DNA from: Herminiimonas sp. KBW02
Lineage (GTDB): Bacteria > Pseudomonadota > Gammaproteobacteria > Burkholderiales > Burkholderiaceae_D
Assembly (NCBI RefSeq): GCF_003852535.1
Contig: NZ_QAJP01000008.1
Coordinates: 316,013 to 380,012, forward strand
DNA length: 64,000 nucleotides
Direction of reading: 5' to 3'
Below the pieces are notes generated by a model that had not been told where the DNA came from, did not search any database, and worked only from the letters and a program-made list of their open reading frames with translations. Below, one piece after another: positions 44,224 to 52,897 of the stretch. The stretch's first letter is position 1; the number at the start of each line of letters is the position of its first letter. A program made the position numbers and the translations under genes.

Positions 44224-45264
44224 TTACCTTCCTCTCTCCCGCCACAGTTCATCGACCACCGTGATGTCTTCATCTCCTTGCGGTGCGACATACTCTTCCA
44301 GCAAGTAAAGCGGTCTATGCTTGCTCTCTATAAAAAGCCGCCCCAGATACTCACCGATGATGCCTATCGCCATTAGTTGCAGGCCACCCAGGATCATCAC
44401 TGTCACGATGAGTGTCGGAAAACCCTTGACCGACTCGCCGATCAGCAAGGTTTTGACAAGAAAATAAAAGGCGTAGAGAAATGTAATCCCGGCACATGCC
44501 GAACCCAGGTAAGTCGCTATTTTCAAAGGGGCAACGGAGAAACCGGTAATCCCTTCCAGCGCAAAATTCCAGAGCCGCCAATAGCGCCACTTGCTATTCC
44601 CGGCTACGCGCGCATCCCGGTTGTACTCCAGCGTCACCGTCGGATAGCCTATCCATGCAAACAAGCCCTTCATAAAGCGATTCTTCTCTTTCAAAAGATT
44701 GAGGGCATCGACCGCACGCCGACTAAGCAAACGAAAATCGCCGACGTCTTCTGGCACCGGCACCTCACTCAGACGATTGATGACACGATAGAAAGCGTGC
44801 GCTGTTACCTTCTTGAACCATGACTCGCCATGACGCTGCAGACGGCGCATATTGACGATATCGGCGCCGGATAACCATGCGTCCAGCATCGCCGGTATCA
44901 GCTCGGGCGGATCCTGCAGATCCGCATCGATAATGATGACGGCGTCCCCGCTTGCCAGATTCAGGCCTGCACTCATAGCCTCTTCCTTGCCAAAGTTGCG
45001 CGTAAAGCGGGCCACACCGACTTGCGGATTAAGCGCCCTTATCTGCTGCAAGATATGGGACGACTGATCGGTACTTCCATCGTCCACATAAATGATTTCC
45101 CAGGTATGGCGAACCTGCGCCAGCACACGCTCCAGTCTCGTGTGAAAAAGCGGCAATACGTTTTCTTCATTGAACAGGGGAACGATCACTGTCAGCTTGT
45201 ACAACGACCATCTGTTCTCATCGATACTGTGTATCGGATGCAAATGAGGAAGCAAATTTTCCAT
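44224..45264 (-). CDS. Family 2 glycosyltransferase, GtrB/ArnC-like polyprenyl-phosphate type
   Basis: 346 residues from MENLLPHL. The GT-A domain (about 24-230) has LTVIVPLFNEEN, the metal-site YVDDGSTDQSS (near 60) and IIIDADLQDPPELIP (near 112), plus GDFRLLSRRAVDAL. Two C-terminal membrane segments (about 255-280 and 290-315) are followed by the family ending IIGEYLGRLFIESKHRPLYLL. Such enzymes transfer a sugar from a nucleotide to undecaprenyl phosphate at the inner membrane for lipid or O-antigen modification. No flippase (gtrA) or acceptor transferase is next to it. AAGAGA before the chosen ATG decides the start over upstream candidates. Confidence 0.9.
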   Translation of the reverse strand: MENLLPHLHPIHSIDENRWSLYKLTVIVPLFNEENVLPLFHTRLERVLAQVRHTWEIIYVDDGSTDQSSHILQQIRALNPQVGVARFTRNFGKEEAMSAGLNLASGDAVIIIDADLQDPPELIPAMLDAWLSGADIVNMRRLQRHGESWFKKVTAHAFYRVINRLSEVPVPEDVGDFRLLSRRAVDALNLLKEKNRFMKGLFAWIGYPTVTLEYNRDARVAGNSKWRYWRLWNFALEGITGFSVAPLKIATYLGSACAGITFLYAFYFLVKTLLIGESVKGFPTLIVTVMILGGLQLMAIGIIGEYLGRLFIESKHRPLYLLEEYVAPQGDEDITVVDELWRERGR

Positions 45265-45448
45265 CTGTATCTCTTTATATTTTTCAGACACAACATTGCC
45301 AATCCCGCGCAGATTTTCCGCGCGCACGATTTGCATACGAAGATACGACAAGCGTTCAGGCCAGAGAAAAACTGGCCGACATGCCGTTTAATTTTCGAAA
45401 AATGTAGTTCCGCAAGATCCGCTCGGAAATACCGGGCGGATTACCGGA

Positions 45449-45829
45449 TCATGAAAGAAAAATACGAGGAGGACGGAATGGTGCGCCGGAGGAGGCACAT
45501 GGGATGACGACAGTCTTCCTGCAAGACTCAGGCGATTTCGCTGCCGGCAGGAATGCCAGAACTGAATTCATAGCAAGGAAAAACTGCAGGTGATTAGCGG
45601 CATGCAGCAACTCATGTTCGATTGCGGAAGAACTGCTGGCACTGGTATCACTTGCCGCAGGCATATCATGCAGGGATGCGTACTCAGCGGTTGCCGAATC
45701 AGGAATGATATTTACACTGTGCTCGAGATCGTGGGTCAACCAGTTGGAATGATCGCTCCATAAGCCAACGTTAGTCATGAATGCAAACATGACCAGGACG
45801 GCAAAGGCAAAATATCTCTTAAGCGACAT
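45449..45829 (-). CDS. Small exported or membrane-anchored protein, function unknown
   Basis: About 126 residues from MSLKRYFAFAVLVMFAFMTNV, a signal peptide or anchor. The mature part is rich in His, Ser and Asp (HSNWLTHDLEHS, EHELLHAANHLQFFLAM) and ends in a Cys-containing, Pro-rich tail (CASSGAPFRPPR). The two Cys and the many His suggest metal binding, and some CzcI-like efflux-associated proteins look broadly similar, but I do not recognise the family firmly. There is no clear Shine-Dalgarno. The neighbouring two-component system is of metal type, which is only suggestive. Confidence 0.55.
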   Translation of the reverse strand: MSLKRYFAFAVLVMFAFMTNVGLWSDHSNWLTHDLEHSVNIIPDSATAEYASLHDMPAASDTSASSSSAIEHELLHAANHLQFFLAMNSVLAFLPAAKSPESCRKTVVIPCASSGAPFRPPRIFLS

Positions 45830-45941
45830 ATCCACGATTTTGAAAAGTGAAACTTTATATGAAGCAGCATTCTAACCAGAATCAGGCAACTAACGCTATG
45901 TTATCGAACCCGCCACCTACCCTACACGCATATTTAAAAAG

Positions 45942-46403
45942 CTATCCGCCTTCTTCCCGCATCTTGCTGCGGTATCGTCCCGGCGACATTCTTACATAGC
46001 GCTTAAAGAAACGCGCCAGATGTGATTGATCAGCATAACCACAGGAAAAGGCGATATCGATCAGCGAGAAGTGTTGATCACGCAAAAGCAGCTTCGCTTT
46101 TTCGACGCGCAACACTTGCAGATATTGATTCGGTGTCGCCTTGGCGGTACGGCCAAACCTTTTAAAAAAACTGGTTCTGCTCATACCCATCGCAGCAGCC
46201 AGCTCCGCAATGCGAAAACCGCCCTGCAAGTGTTCCTGAAAATAATCATGCACCCGTTGCATCTGCGCTTCAGATAAAGGTGCGTGCACATCATATGTTT
46301 CCGGTGCACTGTCCTGGCTTGCGTGATTTGCAATGACATGCGCCACTGCCGCCCAGGCTATCTGACCGCCGCTTAGTCCATTTTCTTTCGCTTCATCTAT
46401 CAT
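45942..46403 (-). CDS. Short AraC-type protein: DNA-binding half only
   Basis: 153 residues. About residues 45-150 form a complete AraC double helix-turn-helix (FRIAELAAAMGMSRTSFFKRF, then FSLIDIAFSCGYADQSHLARFF), closely similar to the C-termini of the two full-length AraC genes at 47625 and 48687. The N-terminal about 40 residues correspond to the linker of those proteins; the ligand-sensing domain of about 190 residues is absent. It may be a trimmed paralogue acting as a constitutive regulator or competitor, or a gene remnant that still reads open. There is no obvious Shine-Dalgarno at the ATG. Confidence 0.75.
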   Translation of the reverse strand: MIDEAKENGLSGGQIAWAAVAHVIANHASQDSAPETYDVHAPLSEAQMQRVHDYFQEHLQGGFRIAELAAAMGMSRTSFFKRFGRTAKATPNQYLQVLRVEKAKLLLRDQHFSLIDIAFSCGYADQSHLARFFKRYVRMSPGRYRSKMREEGG

Positions 46404-47400
46404 AATTTTGCAAACTTACAAAAAAACGCAGTCAATAAAAGCACTCAGGCGCACGGCAAGTGTTCAAAGCTTGAAACAGGCCAGGAATATCAAATACGGC
46501 TTGCGCGCAGCACGATCACACTAAGTGGCCGTGTATCGGATAAGCCGCATATCGTCGAAAGACTGCCCGAACCAAGACTACCCAAGCACAACTTTGATGC
46601 ATTGCACCAATTTATTTTCATTGCTTTATGAACAAGGAAAAAATGGCGCTCACTGCATCTTCCATGCTTCAGCCAAAGCGTCAGCGTGAATCATTGTCCA
46701 AGATCAGGTTCAGGAAATATTTGACAATCATCCAGCAAAAGAACAATCGTTCGGAAATCTATCCGAATGGAAACGTCGGTGCTTGGAAGGGGTATAAGTG
46801 CCTGTCAGGCGATGGGTGAACGTCATGCGCCTACATGGAAAGCATTGGCATCATTAACTTTCCAAAAAAAACAGCTGAAAAGATTGCTATCACCGCATAT
46901 TTATTGCAGCGCAATTAATTATAAAAAAGGAAATTTCATACAACTATTTTTGTATCTACATACAATGCAATAAGAGTAATCTCTTATACTTGGCAATCAA
47001 GGCCATGTTCTTGGAACGATCATTCAAAAATTGCAATATCTAAAAACCTTTGAAACAAGGGAACGTGAAAGAGTAGGTCAAGCAAAACAGCATATATTGC
47101 ACTGCAACATATTAATTTTTTATTAAGAACATGCATCTAAAGCCGTGAAATTCAGATACTGGCGCTTCCGGTTTTTCCCCTTCTCATCGCTACGCCGTTA
47201 TGTATACCTATTGATGAAGTAAACACATGACGACGACGCACGCGTGATTTGATCGTCAGCGCAACTCTTGGTCACATTAAGCGGACTGACGAAAATAATT
47301 CAGAACTCTTTCCCTATTGCATGGTCTTTAAAGTAGGCCATGCATCTGCCATCTGCGTCCTTCCTGTCGTACTCCCCTTAAAAAGACGCCCTGATTTATT

Positions 47401-47422
47401 GATGTTTTCACATGAAAACATC
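47401..47422. other. 22-base hairpin/palindrome
   Basis: GATGTTTTCA (47401-47410) and TGAAAACATC (47413-47422) are perfect 10-base arms around CA. No T-run follows, so it is not a standard terminator; it may be a protein site or an RNA element in the AraC leader. Confidence 0.4.
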
Positions 47423-47521
47423 ATGAAGAAAGTGTTGCCCAAGCGTTCCTCTAACTAGTTTGGCAACAATGGTCTGTGCCTTTCATCGCTGAAAAATTCT
47501 GCTAAATTGAAATCAATTTAT

Positions 47522-47533
47522 CGTCAATTGACG
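47522..47533. promoter_or_regulatory. Palindrome CGTCAATTGACG upstream of the AraC gene
   Basis: Perfect 12-base palindrome about 92 bases before the AraC start at 47625. A possible operator; no known consensus is recognised. Confidence 0.3.
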
Positions 47534-47624
47534 CGTTAGCGATCAGAGGAAAAAGCAATCGTAAGCAACTTGTTTAAACGCAAGGGCAGCCACAAAAAAT
47601 AACTTCTTGATCCACGAGTCGCCC

Positions 47625-48626
47625 ATGATTGAAATACTTACATCCGAAGACCAGCGTTCATCATTTCCCCTGAATGCGTCATCCCCTGTCGGCCATCACG
47701 GGCTTGCGCGCACAGTCGGAAAGCCGGCTCGTTTTGAATTCTTGCAGAATGAAATTTCCATCTTCCCTAGCCTGAACGACACGCGCACAGTGGTTCGCAG
47801 CAGCGACGGCCTGGGATGGGAAAACATGTTTGCCACCCTCACGCAGGCCACTCCGCTGGCAGAATCAATTGAGCCTGCCAGCTACCTGTTCTTCGCAGTG
47901 CCTATGCAAAACCTGGACCTCGCCATCCAGATAGACGGCCGCACACACAAAGCGGAAATGGCGGCGCATAGCCAGGGCATCATTGCGCCGGGCGTCAGAT
48001 ATGAGCTGAACTTACTTCAGGCCTGCGATATTTTTTATCTCTATATCAAGAACGATGTATTAACAGATGTCGCCAATGAGGTGTTCAATAAAAGACTGGA
48101 TGAAATTGATCTGTATTCACCGCTGGAAGAAACCGACGTCAGCATTCAACATCTGTTAAATGTATGCCTGCACATGCTGGAGGAAACACCAGACAGCAGC
48201 TTTCGCAGCGATTACATTGCAAGGGCGATCGTCGCGCAGTTCTATTCCAGACACACGCAGTTACGCGATACACCGCGGGTACACGACAGCACAGTGCCGT
48301 TCTCCCGGGCGCAGACACAACGCATCAATGACTATATGCAGGCGCATCTGCACGAGACTTTCCAGATTGCAGATGTTGCCGCCAGTATTGGCATGAGCAG
48401 AACCATCTTCTTTGAACGTTTTGTGCACACGATCAAAAAGACGCCGAATCAATACTTGCAAATACTGCGCGTTAATCGGGCCAAAGAGCTTTTACACCAT
48501 CAGCAATTATCTCTGGCTGATATCGCCTCTGCTTGCGGCTACGCAGATCAGTCTCACTTCGCGCGCTTTTTTAAACGCTTTGTCGGACTCACACCTGGTA
48601 AATACAGAATCGAAATTTCATCGTAA
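47625..48626 (+). CDS. AraC-family regulator, tandem paralogue 1
   Basis: 333 residues from MIEILTSEDQ. The N-terminal domain (about 40-200) is a cupin-like effector domain shared with the next gene (LFFAVPMQNLDLAIQIDGRTHKAE; HSQGIIAPGVRYELNLL). The C-terminal AraC helix-turn-helix pair is at about 225-330 (FQIADVAASIGMSRTIFFERF; LSLADIASACGYADQSHFARFF). The ATG at 47625 is preferred over a TTG 18 bases upstream, but no good Shine-Dalgarno is seen. It is 60 bases upstream of a second, closely similar AraC gene. The targets and ligand are unknown. Confidence 0.85.
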   Translation: MIEILTSEDQRSSFPLNASSPVGHHGLARTVGKPARFEFLQNEISIFPSLNDTRTVVRSSDGLGWENMFATLTQATPLAESIEPASYLFFAVPMQNLDLAIQIDGRTHKAEMAAHSQGIIAPGVRYELNLLQACDIFYLYIKNDVLTDVANEVFNKRLDEIDLYSPLEETDVSIQHLLNVCLHMLEETPDSSFRSDYIARAIVAQFYSRHTQLRDTPRVHDSTVPFSRAQTQRINDYMQAHLHETFQIADVAASIGMSRTIFFERFVHTIKKTPNQYLQILRVNRAKELLHHQQLSLADIASACGYADQSHFARFFKRFVGLTPGKYRIEISS

Positions 48627-48686
48627 TGCGAAACAGGTCATCGCCTATGCCATCTTAACTAATACTAAAAGTCACGAGGTTTAACC

Positions 48687-49655
48687 ATGAGTCTTCCATC
48701 CGCACACCGCACTTACGCCAGTCAGAGAGACATTCCGCCTTTCCCGCTCGCACACAAGCGTAAGCGTCGCTCCGAATTCCTGCGTGCAGAAGCTGCACCG
48801 CAATCCAGGGAAACGCGTGAATTAATCGGCAGCAGCGAGGGGCTGGGCTGGTCCGGCATGCTGGGCTTGCAGGCACGTCCGCACCCGATGGAAAGAACCG
48901 TGCTCCCTACTTCCCATTTGTTTTTCGCCGTCCCGTTGCAGAATCAGCATCTGATGATAGAAATGGATGGCCGTACCTATGAAGGTGAACTTAGCGCCAA
49001 CAGTCACGCCATCATTGCGCCTGGCGTCAAATACGCATTGAACCTGCTGGATTCTGCAGATCATTTTTATCTGCATATCAGGAATGAGGTACTGGTCGAT
49101 GTGGCGGATCAGATCTTCGGAAAACGACTGGATGAAATCGATATGTATTCGCCCTTGCAGGAAACAGATAAAACCTTGCAGTCTCTGTTGAGTACATGCA
49201 TGCACATGCTGAACGAACCGCAAGACAGCAGCTTCCGTAGCGACTACATTGCACAAGCGATCATTGCCGAGTACTTCGCAAAACATACACAATTACGCCA
49301 GACGCCACGTGTCGCCGAGAGCAAGATTCCGCTGTCCCGCGCACAGGTCCAACGCATACATGATTATATGCAGGCGAATTTGCATGACAGCTTCCAGATT
49401 GCGGATATAGCCGCCGGCATAGGCATGAGTCGCACGATCTTTTTTGAGCGCTTCGTTCATACAATAAAGAAAACGCCCAATCAGTACCTGCAGATAGTGC
49501 GCGTCCATCGTGCCAGGCAACTGCTGCAAGACAAAAAGCTATCCCTCGTAGACATCGCACTCAGCTGCGGCTACGCTGATCAATCACATTTTGCCAGCTC
49601 CTTCAAACGCCTGGTCGGACTGTCACCGAGCAAGTATCGCGCTGAGATTTTCTAA
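48687..49655 (+). CDS. AraC-family regulator, tandem paralogue 2
   Basis: 322 residues. Same architecture as the preceding gene: a sensor domain with LFFAVPLQNQHLMIEMDGRTYEGE and HAIIAPGVKYALNLL, then an AraC helix-turn-helix pair (FQIADIAAGIGMSRTIFFERF; LSLVDIALSCGYADQSHFASSF). Long identical runs in the linker and DNA-binding half (for example SSFRSDYIA and FVHTIKKTPNQYLQI) indicate a tandem duplication followed by divergence of the sensor's first 60 residues. GAGG lies before the ATG. Its 3' end abuts the remains of an MFS gene on the other strand. Confidence 0.88.
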   Translation: MSLPSAHRTYASQRDIPPFPLAHKRKRRSEFLRAEAAPQSRETRELIGSSEGLGWSGMLGLQARPHPMERTVLPTSHLFFAVPLQNQHLMIEMDGRTYEGELSANSHAIIAPGVKYALNLLDSADHFYLHIRNEVLVDVADQIFGKRLDEIDMYSPLQETDKTLQSLLSTCMHMLNEPQDSSFRSDYIAQAIIAEYFAKHTQLRQTPRVAESKIPLSRAQVQRIHDYMQANLHDSFQIADIAAGIGMSRTIFFERFVHTIKKTPNQYLQIVRVHRARQLLQDKKLSLVDIALSCGYADQSHFASSFKRLVGLSPSKYRAEIF

Positions 49656-49990
49656 AGTCTGCCCCTGCGGATTCCAGCAATACGCCGCCGACCATACCGC
49701 CAAAAGTCACGCCCCACAAGGCTACAGCGAGATACACCATCGTACGCAGGGTGCGATCAACCAACAAGCCGCTCACCACCAGTCCCGGCAGTGATGCAAT
49801 ACCAAATACCAGCAGTACCAGATCCATGCGATCAGCCAGGCTGGCATCATGTAAGTGAAGAGGATGTTGTGTGCCAGCACCCACAAGGCCAGTACTGCCA
49901 GCACTGGCCGCATACCTGGTGTGACAAAAACCTGCCTGTTATATCGCTTCCCCGGCACCGGCAAACTGGATACCTGGTCCTTCAGTCGCA
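49656..49990 (-). pseudogene. Remnant of an MFS transporter gene
   Basis: On the minus strand two frames carry pieces of one major facilitator protein: GMRPVLAVLALWVLAHNILFTY in one frame, and RMDLVLLVFGIASLPGLVVSGLLVDRTLR in another. They join in the order of a drug-efflux MFS only if a frameshift is placed near 49835. The ends are missing too: downstream homology stops at the AraC stop codon, and upstream homology fades by about 49990. This looks like a decayed gene truncated by rearrangement when the AraC gene arrived or duplicated. Confidence 0.7.
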
Positions 49991-50107
49991 ATGGTGAACC
50001 TGTCGCTATAGACCTGCCCGCGCACATGATGAGCAATTCGCCGGATCCGCAAGTCAGCTTTGCCATACATGGCCTGAGCCTGCCCTGAACCCGCTAAAAT
50101 CCTATGA

Positions 50108-51445
50108 CTATTCCGTCTCACGTGTCGTCTGCTTCTGCGTTTCTATCGCGATAAACAAACGTGCACCAGCGCGTTGTATTAATAGTGCCGCCGCGCCATC
50201 GGCTACACCGACGCCTTCGGCCAGGCCTTGTATCGTACTCACAGTACGCCCATTTACCGCCATGATCACATCACCCACCTTGACCCCGGCGCGTGCTGCC
50301 GCTGCGTTGATCTGCTGCACCAGCAAGCCGCCATCTATGCGCAATACTGCCTGCTCCTGCGGGAACAGCGGACGCACTACCAGTCCCAGCGGAGTCGGCA
50401 GTTCAGGCTGTATTTTGGGCGCAGGTGCAGCATCGAAACGATCCGGTACAACTGTCAACAACAAGGCGGAACGTTCACGCCATACTTTCAATACTGCGCT
50501 ATCCCCGGGTGCCAGATCGGCGATGTATATCAAGGCATCGGCAGACTGAATCACATCCCTGCCCTTGACCTGCAAGATCACGTCACCTGATTTCAGGCCG
50601 GCGCGATCTGCCGCTGCGCCGCGTTCCACATAGCTGACCAGTGCCCCGGCCGGACGCGGCAAATGAAAGGATTCCGCCAGCGGCTGGCTGACTTCCTGCA
50701 CGCTCACACCGATACGACCACGCGTGACGGCGCCCTTATCCTGCAGCTGCTGCTTGATGCGCATCGCAGCGTCGATGGGAATGGCGAAAGATAAACCCTG
50801 GTAACCACCGCTATTGCTATAGATACGTGAGTTGATACCGATGACTTCGCCGTATTGATTAAACAAAGGGCCACCGGAATTGCCCGGATTGACCGGCACA
50901 TCGGTTTGCAGGAAAGGAATGTAGTCAGCGCCCGGCAGGATACGACGCGTGGCGCTGATGATGCCGGCGGTGGCTGAATTACTGAAGCCAAAAGGTGAAC
51001 CTATCGCCAGCGCCCAGTCGCCGACCTCGGCATGATCAGGATTACCGATGCGTACCGTCGGTAATCCTTGCGCATCTATCTTCAGCAAGGCGACGTCTGC
51101 GACGGCATCGCTGCCGACCAGGCGCGCCTTGAATTCCCTGCGATCCGGCAGCTTGACGCTGATCTGCGTACCGCGTGCCACCACATGCGCATTGGTCAGG
51201 ATATAGCCATCACTGCTGACGATGAAGCCGGAGCCGAGGCTGCCTTCGTCATTCGGATTCTGCGGCGTGCGCAAACGCTGTTGCGTCTGGTCACGTGCCA
51301 CACCTATGTTCACCACCGCCGGGCCATATTTGCGCGCCAGCGATGAAAAATCAGGCGCACTCCACAATGCACCATTCTGCATCCCGCCGCATGCACTGAG
51401 CATGAGTGTGGATGCCATCAACAGGCAGAGCGCGAGTCTGGACAT
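50108..51445 (-). CDS. HtrA/DegP-like serine protease, lipoprotein with two PDZ domains
   Basis: 445 residues. The signal peptide ends in the lipobox LSAC (Cys19), with Gly at +2, pointing to the outer membrane. The trypsin-like domain (about 35-235) has His87 in TNAHVV, Asp117 in ADVALLKID and Ser190 in PGNSGGPLF. PDZ1 (about 245-335, with GLKSGDVILQVKGRDV) and PDZ2 (about 350-430, with GVKVGDVIMAVNGRTV) follow. It would degrade or mature envelope proteins. Its ATG overlaps the stop of the TonB-C-like gene by one base (TGATG), so translation is coupled. It is the last gene of the unit beginning with the giant exoprotein. Confidence 0.92.
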   Translation of the reverse strand: MSRLALCLLMASTLMLSACGGMQNGALWSAPDFSSLARKYGPAVVNIGVARDQTQQRLRTPQNPNDEGSLGSGFIVSSDGYILTNAHVVARGTQISVKLPDRREFKARLVGSDAVADVALLKIDAQGLPTVRIGNPDHAEVGDWALAIGSPFGFSNSATAGIISATRRILPGADYIPFLQTDVPVNPGNSGGPLFNQYGEVIGINSRIYSNSGGYQGLSFAIPIDAAMRIKQQLQDKGAVTRGRIGVSVQEVSQPLAESFHLPRPAGALVSYVERGAAADRAGLKSGDVILQVKGRDVIQSADALIYIADLAPGDSAVLKVWRERSALLLTVVPDRFDAAPAPKIQPELPTPLGLVVRPLFPQEQAVLRIDGGLLVQQINAAAARAGVKVGDVIMAVNGRTVSTIQGLAEGVGVADGAAALLIQRAGARLFIAIETQKQTTRETE

Positions 51446-51948
51446 CAGGTTTTTGCAGCGAAGCTCAGGCTGAGTTGCAAGACCATAGGCTGGCGCATAT
51501 CACGTGGTGGCGGCTCGGATAAGGATTGGGTCGTCATCAGTGTACGTAAATCAGCATCCGCCTGTGCCTGTCCCAATGACGCAAATTCAGTGCGCGAAAT
51601 CTTGCCATCAGGCGCGACCCATACCTTGACCACCAGCGGCGGCGGCAATGGTTGCCCTTCCTGCAACATGCGTTGCTGCATCCATTCGTGCAGGCGTACT
51701 ACCGCATCATTGGCCGGATCGCTAAGCCACGCTTCCAGTTGATTGCCGGCCATTTGCGCGTAGCTGATCCAGTGTTGCGGCACTGATTGCGCCATTGCGG
51801 TTTGCACCATGACGGGTGCGGACGACACGGTTAAACCGACGCCGACTATGCCCATCATTTTGAGGACATGCTGGAATGCGCGTTTAGCCACGCCTGGCTT
51901 TTCGTTCACGGCAGCTGAAGTTTGTTCTTGCATAATCTTTCCATTCAT
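51445..51948 (-). CDS. TonB C-terminal-like protein
   Basis: About 167 residues from MNGKIMQEQ; the frame is open 30 bases further upstream, and MQEQTS (51933) is another candidate. One hydrophobic segment (about residues 29-52) may be an uncleaved anchor or a signal peptide ending in AMAQ. The C-terminal half (PPLVVKVWVAPDGKISRTEF and LRTLMTTQSLSEPPPRDM) matches the TonB-C pattern of a cell-envelope bridge. It lacks the Pro-rich spanning region of true TonB, and no exbBD genes are near. It lies between a trypsin-like protease gene and the HtrA-like gene, overlapping the latter. Confidence 0.7.
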   Translation of the reverse strand: MNGKIMQEQTSAAVNEKPGVAKRAFQHVLKMMGIVGVGLTVSSAPVMVQTAMAQSVPQHWISYAQMAGNQLEAWLSDPANDAVVRLHEWMQQRMLQEGQPLPPPLVVKVWVAPDGKISRTEFASLGQAQADADLRTLMTTQSLSEPPPRDMRQPMVLQLSLSFAAKT

Positions 51949-51990
51949 ATCAAATCCTGAATCCGGGGCGGCCTGCACACACCATCGTGC

Positions 51991-52731
51991 TCAGCCGCAA
52001 ATAATTCCTACCGATAAAGTCGCTGCACGCGCGGCAGGTGACTGCGTCGCCCCTAGTTGGGCGGCATCACTTTCTGTAAATGGAATGCCGCCATCACGCA
52101 GGAATTGCTTGATCTGTGTAATACCAACCGCACGCACCAGGCTGGATCCGGTCGGCACACCTGCCGCCGCGGCCCGGCTCAGCATGGTGCTGGAGACCAC
52201 ACCCTGGGTCGACGATCCCGCTGCCACCCTCGACACCACTACGCCGAGCACCAATCCTGCACCGCCTATTACGGCACTGCCACTGGCTCCCGGCTTGACG
52301 CCTGATAACAATTGCATGCCGTCTTCACCTGGCACTGTGATCGCATTGCTGACAAGCGTCGCGCGTCCGGGCAAGCGCTGCAGCACGCTGTACGCTTCAG
52401 AAAACACGCCGACACTGCTACCGCTGCGCGCTTCTGTTTGTGCCAATGTCGCGCTCAGATAGGGCTTGAGCGTGGTGCGCAATACCGCCAGGTCCAGTTC
52501 CTGGCTCGCCAGTTCCAGCTTCGCTTCCACCACGCGACCGTCCTTGACCGCATATATCTTGTTACAGGCGGCTACCGCATGGCGTGCTGTCAACACATCA
52601 CCCGCGGCATTCAGGAACACGCCGCTGGCATGGGTATCCAGCGCGGTCGGCATATCCGGTACCGCCTGTAGGATCAACGGCGTAAAAACCAGTGGCACAA
52701 ACGCCAACGCCACCCGGATGCGATGCATCAT
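51991..52731 (-). CDS. Exported trypsin-like serine protease
   Basis: 246 residues. A signal peptide ends near residue 23 (LQAVPD). The triad of a chymotrypsin-fold protease is visible: His51 in LTARHAVAAC, Asp80 in ELDLAVLR, Ser150 in KPGASGSAV. There is no PDZ domain. After the protease domain, a C-terminal 60 residues (GITQIKQFLRDGGIPFTESD) is unassigned. GGAG lies six bases before the first of two adjacent ATGs. It follows the giant filamentous haemagglutinin-like gene by 166 bases on the same strand, so that protein is the obvious candidate substrate (inference). Confidence 0.85.
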   Translation of the reverse strand: MMHRIRVALAFVPLVFTPLILQAVPDMPTALDTHASGVFLNAAGDVLTARHAVAACNKIYAVKDGRVVEAKLELASQELDLAVLRTTLKPYLSATLAQTEARSGSSVGVFSEAYSVLQRLPGRATLVSNAITVPGEDGMQLLSGVKPGASGSAVIGGAGLVLGVVVSRVAAGSSTQGVVSSTMLSRAAAAGVPTGSSLVRAVGITQIKQFLRDGGIPFTESDAAQLGATQSPAARAATLSVGIICG

Positions 52732-52793
52732 GGGTGGCTCCGGCCTGCAGTAATCTCGCGCTTCAACACTTACTCATATCCTTCTTCCCTGAC

Positions 52794-52826
52794 GCCCTGT
52801 CTGATGCACGAGGCATAAGACAGGGC
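52794..52826 (-). terminator. Hairpin between the giant exoprotein gene and the protease gene
   Basis: GCCCTGTCT (52794-52802) and AGACAGGGC (52818-52826) with a 15-base loop. No T-run follows on the minus strand. It may partly terminate or process the long transcript, lowering expression of the downstream proteases. Confidence 0.4.
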
Positions 52827-52897
52827 TCACCATAAGCAAGACGGAAATCGCGCGCTTCAAATGACATTTGTCACGGAAATGTCATAAAAAATTTGCC

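Larger units (their letters stand above)
46404..47624. other. Long AT-rich intergenic region between AraC paralogues
   Basis: About 1.2 kb without a supported gene. Short frames (about 46628-46819 and 46767-46973) lack good ribosome-binding sites or family resemblance. It contains a 22-base hairpin at 47401-47422 and a 12-base palindrome at 47522-47533. Base composition is clearly more AT-rich than the flanks. It could hold degraded sequence, regulatory DNA or a small RNA; none can be shown here. Confidence 0.5.

Noticed and set aside
46628-46973. Short overlapping frames between AraC genes
   Set aside because: Neither has a convincing ribosome-binding site or a plausible protein-like composition.
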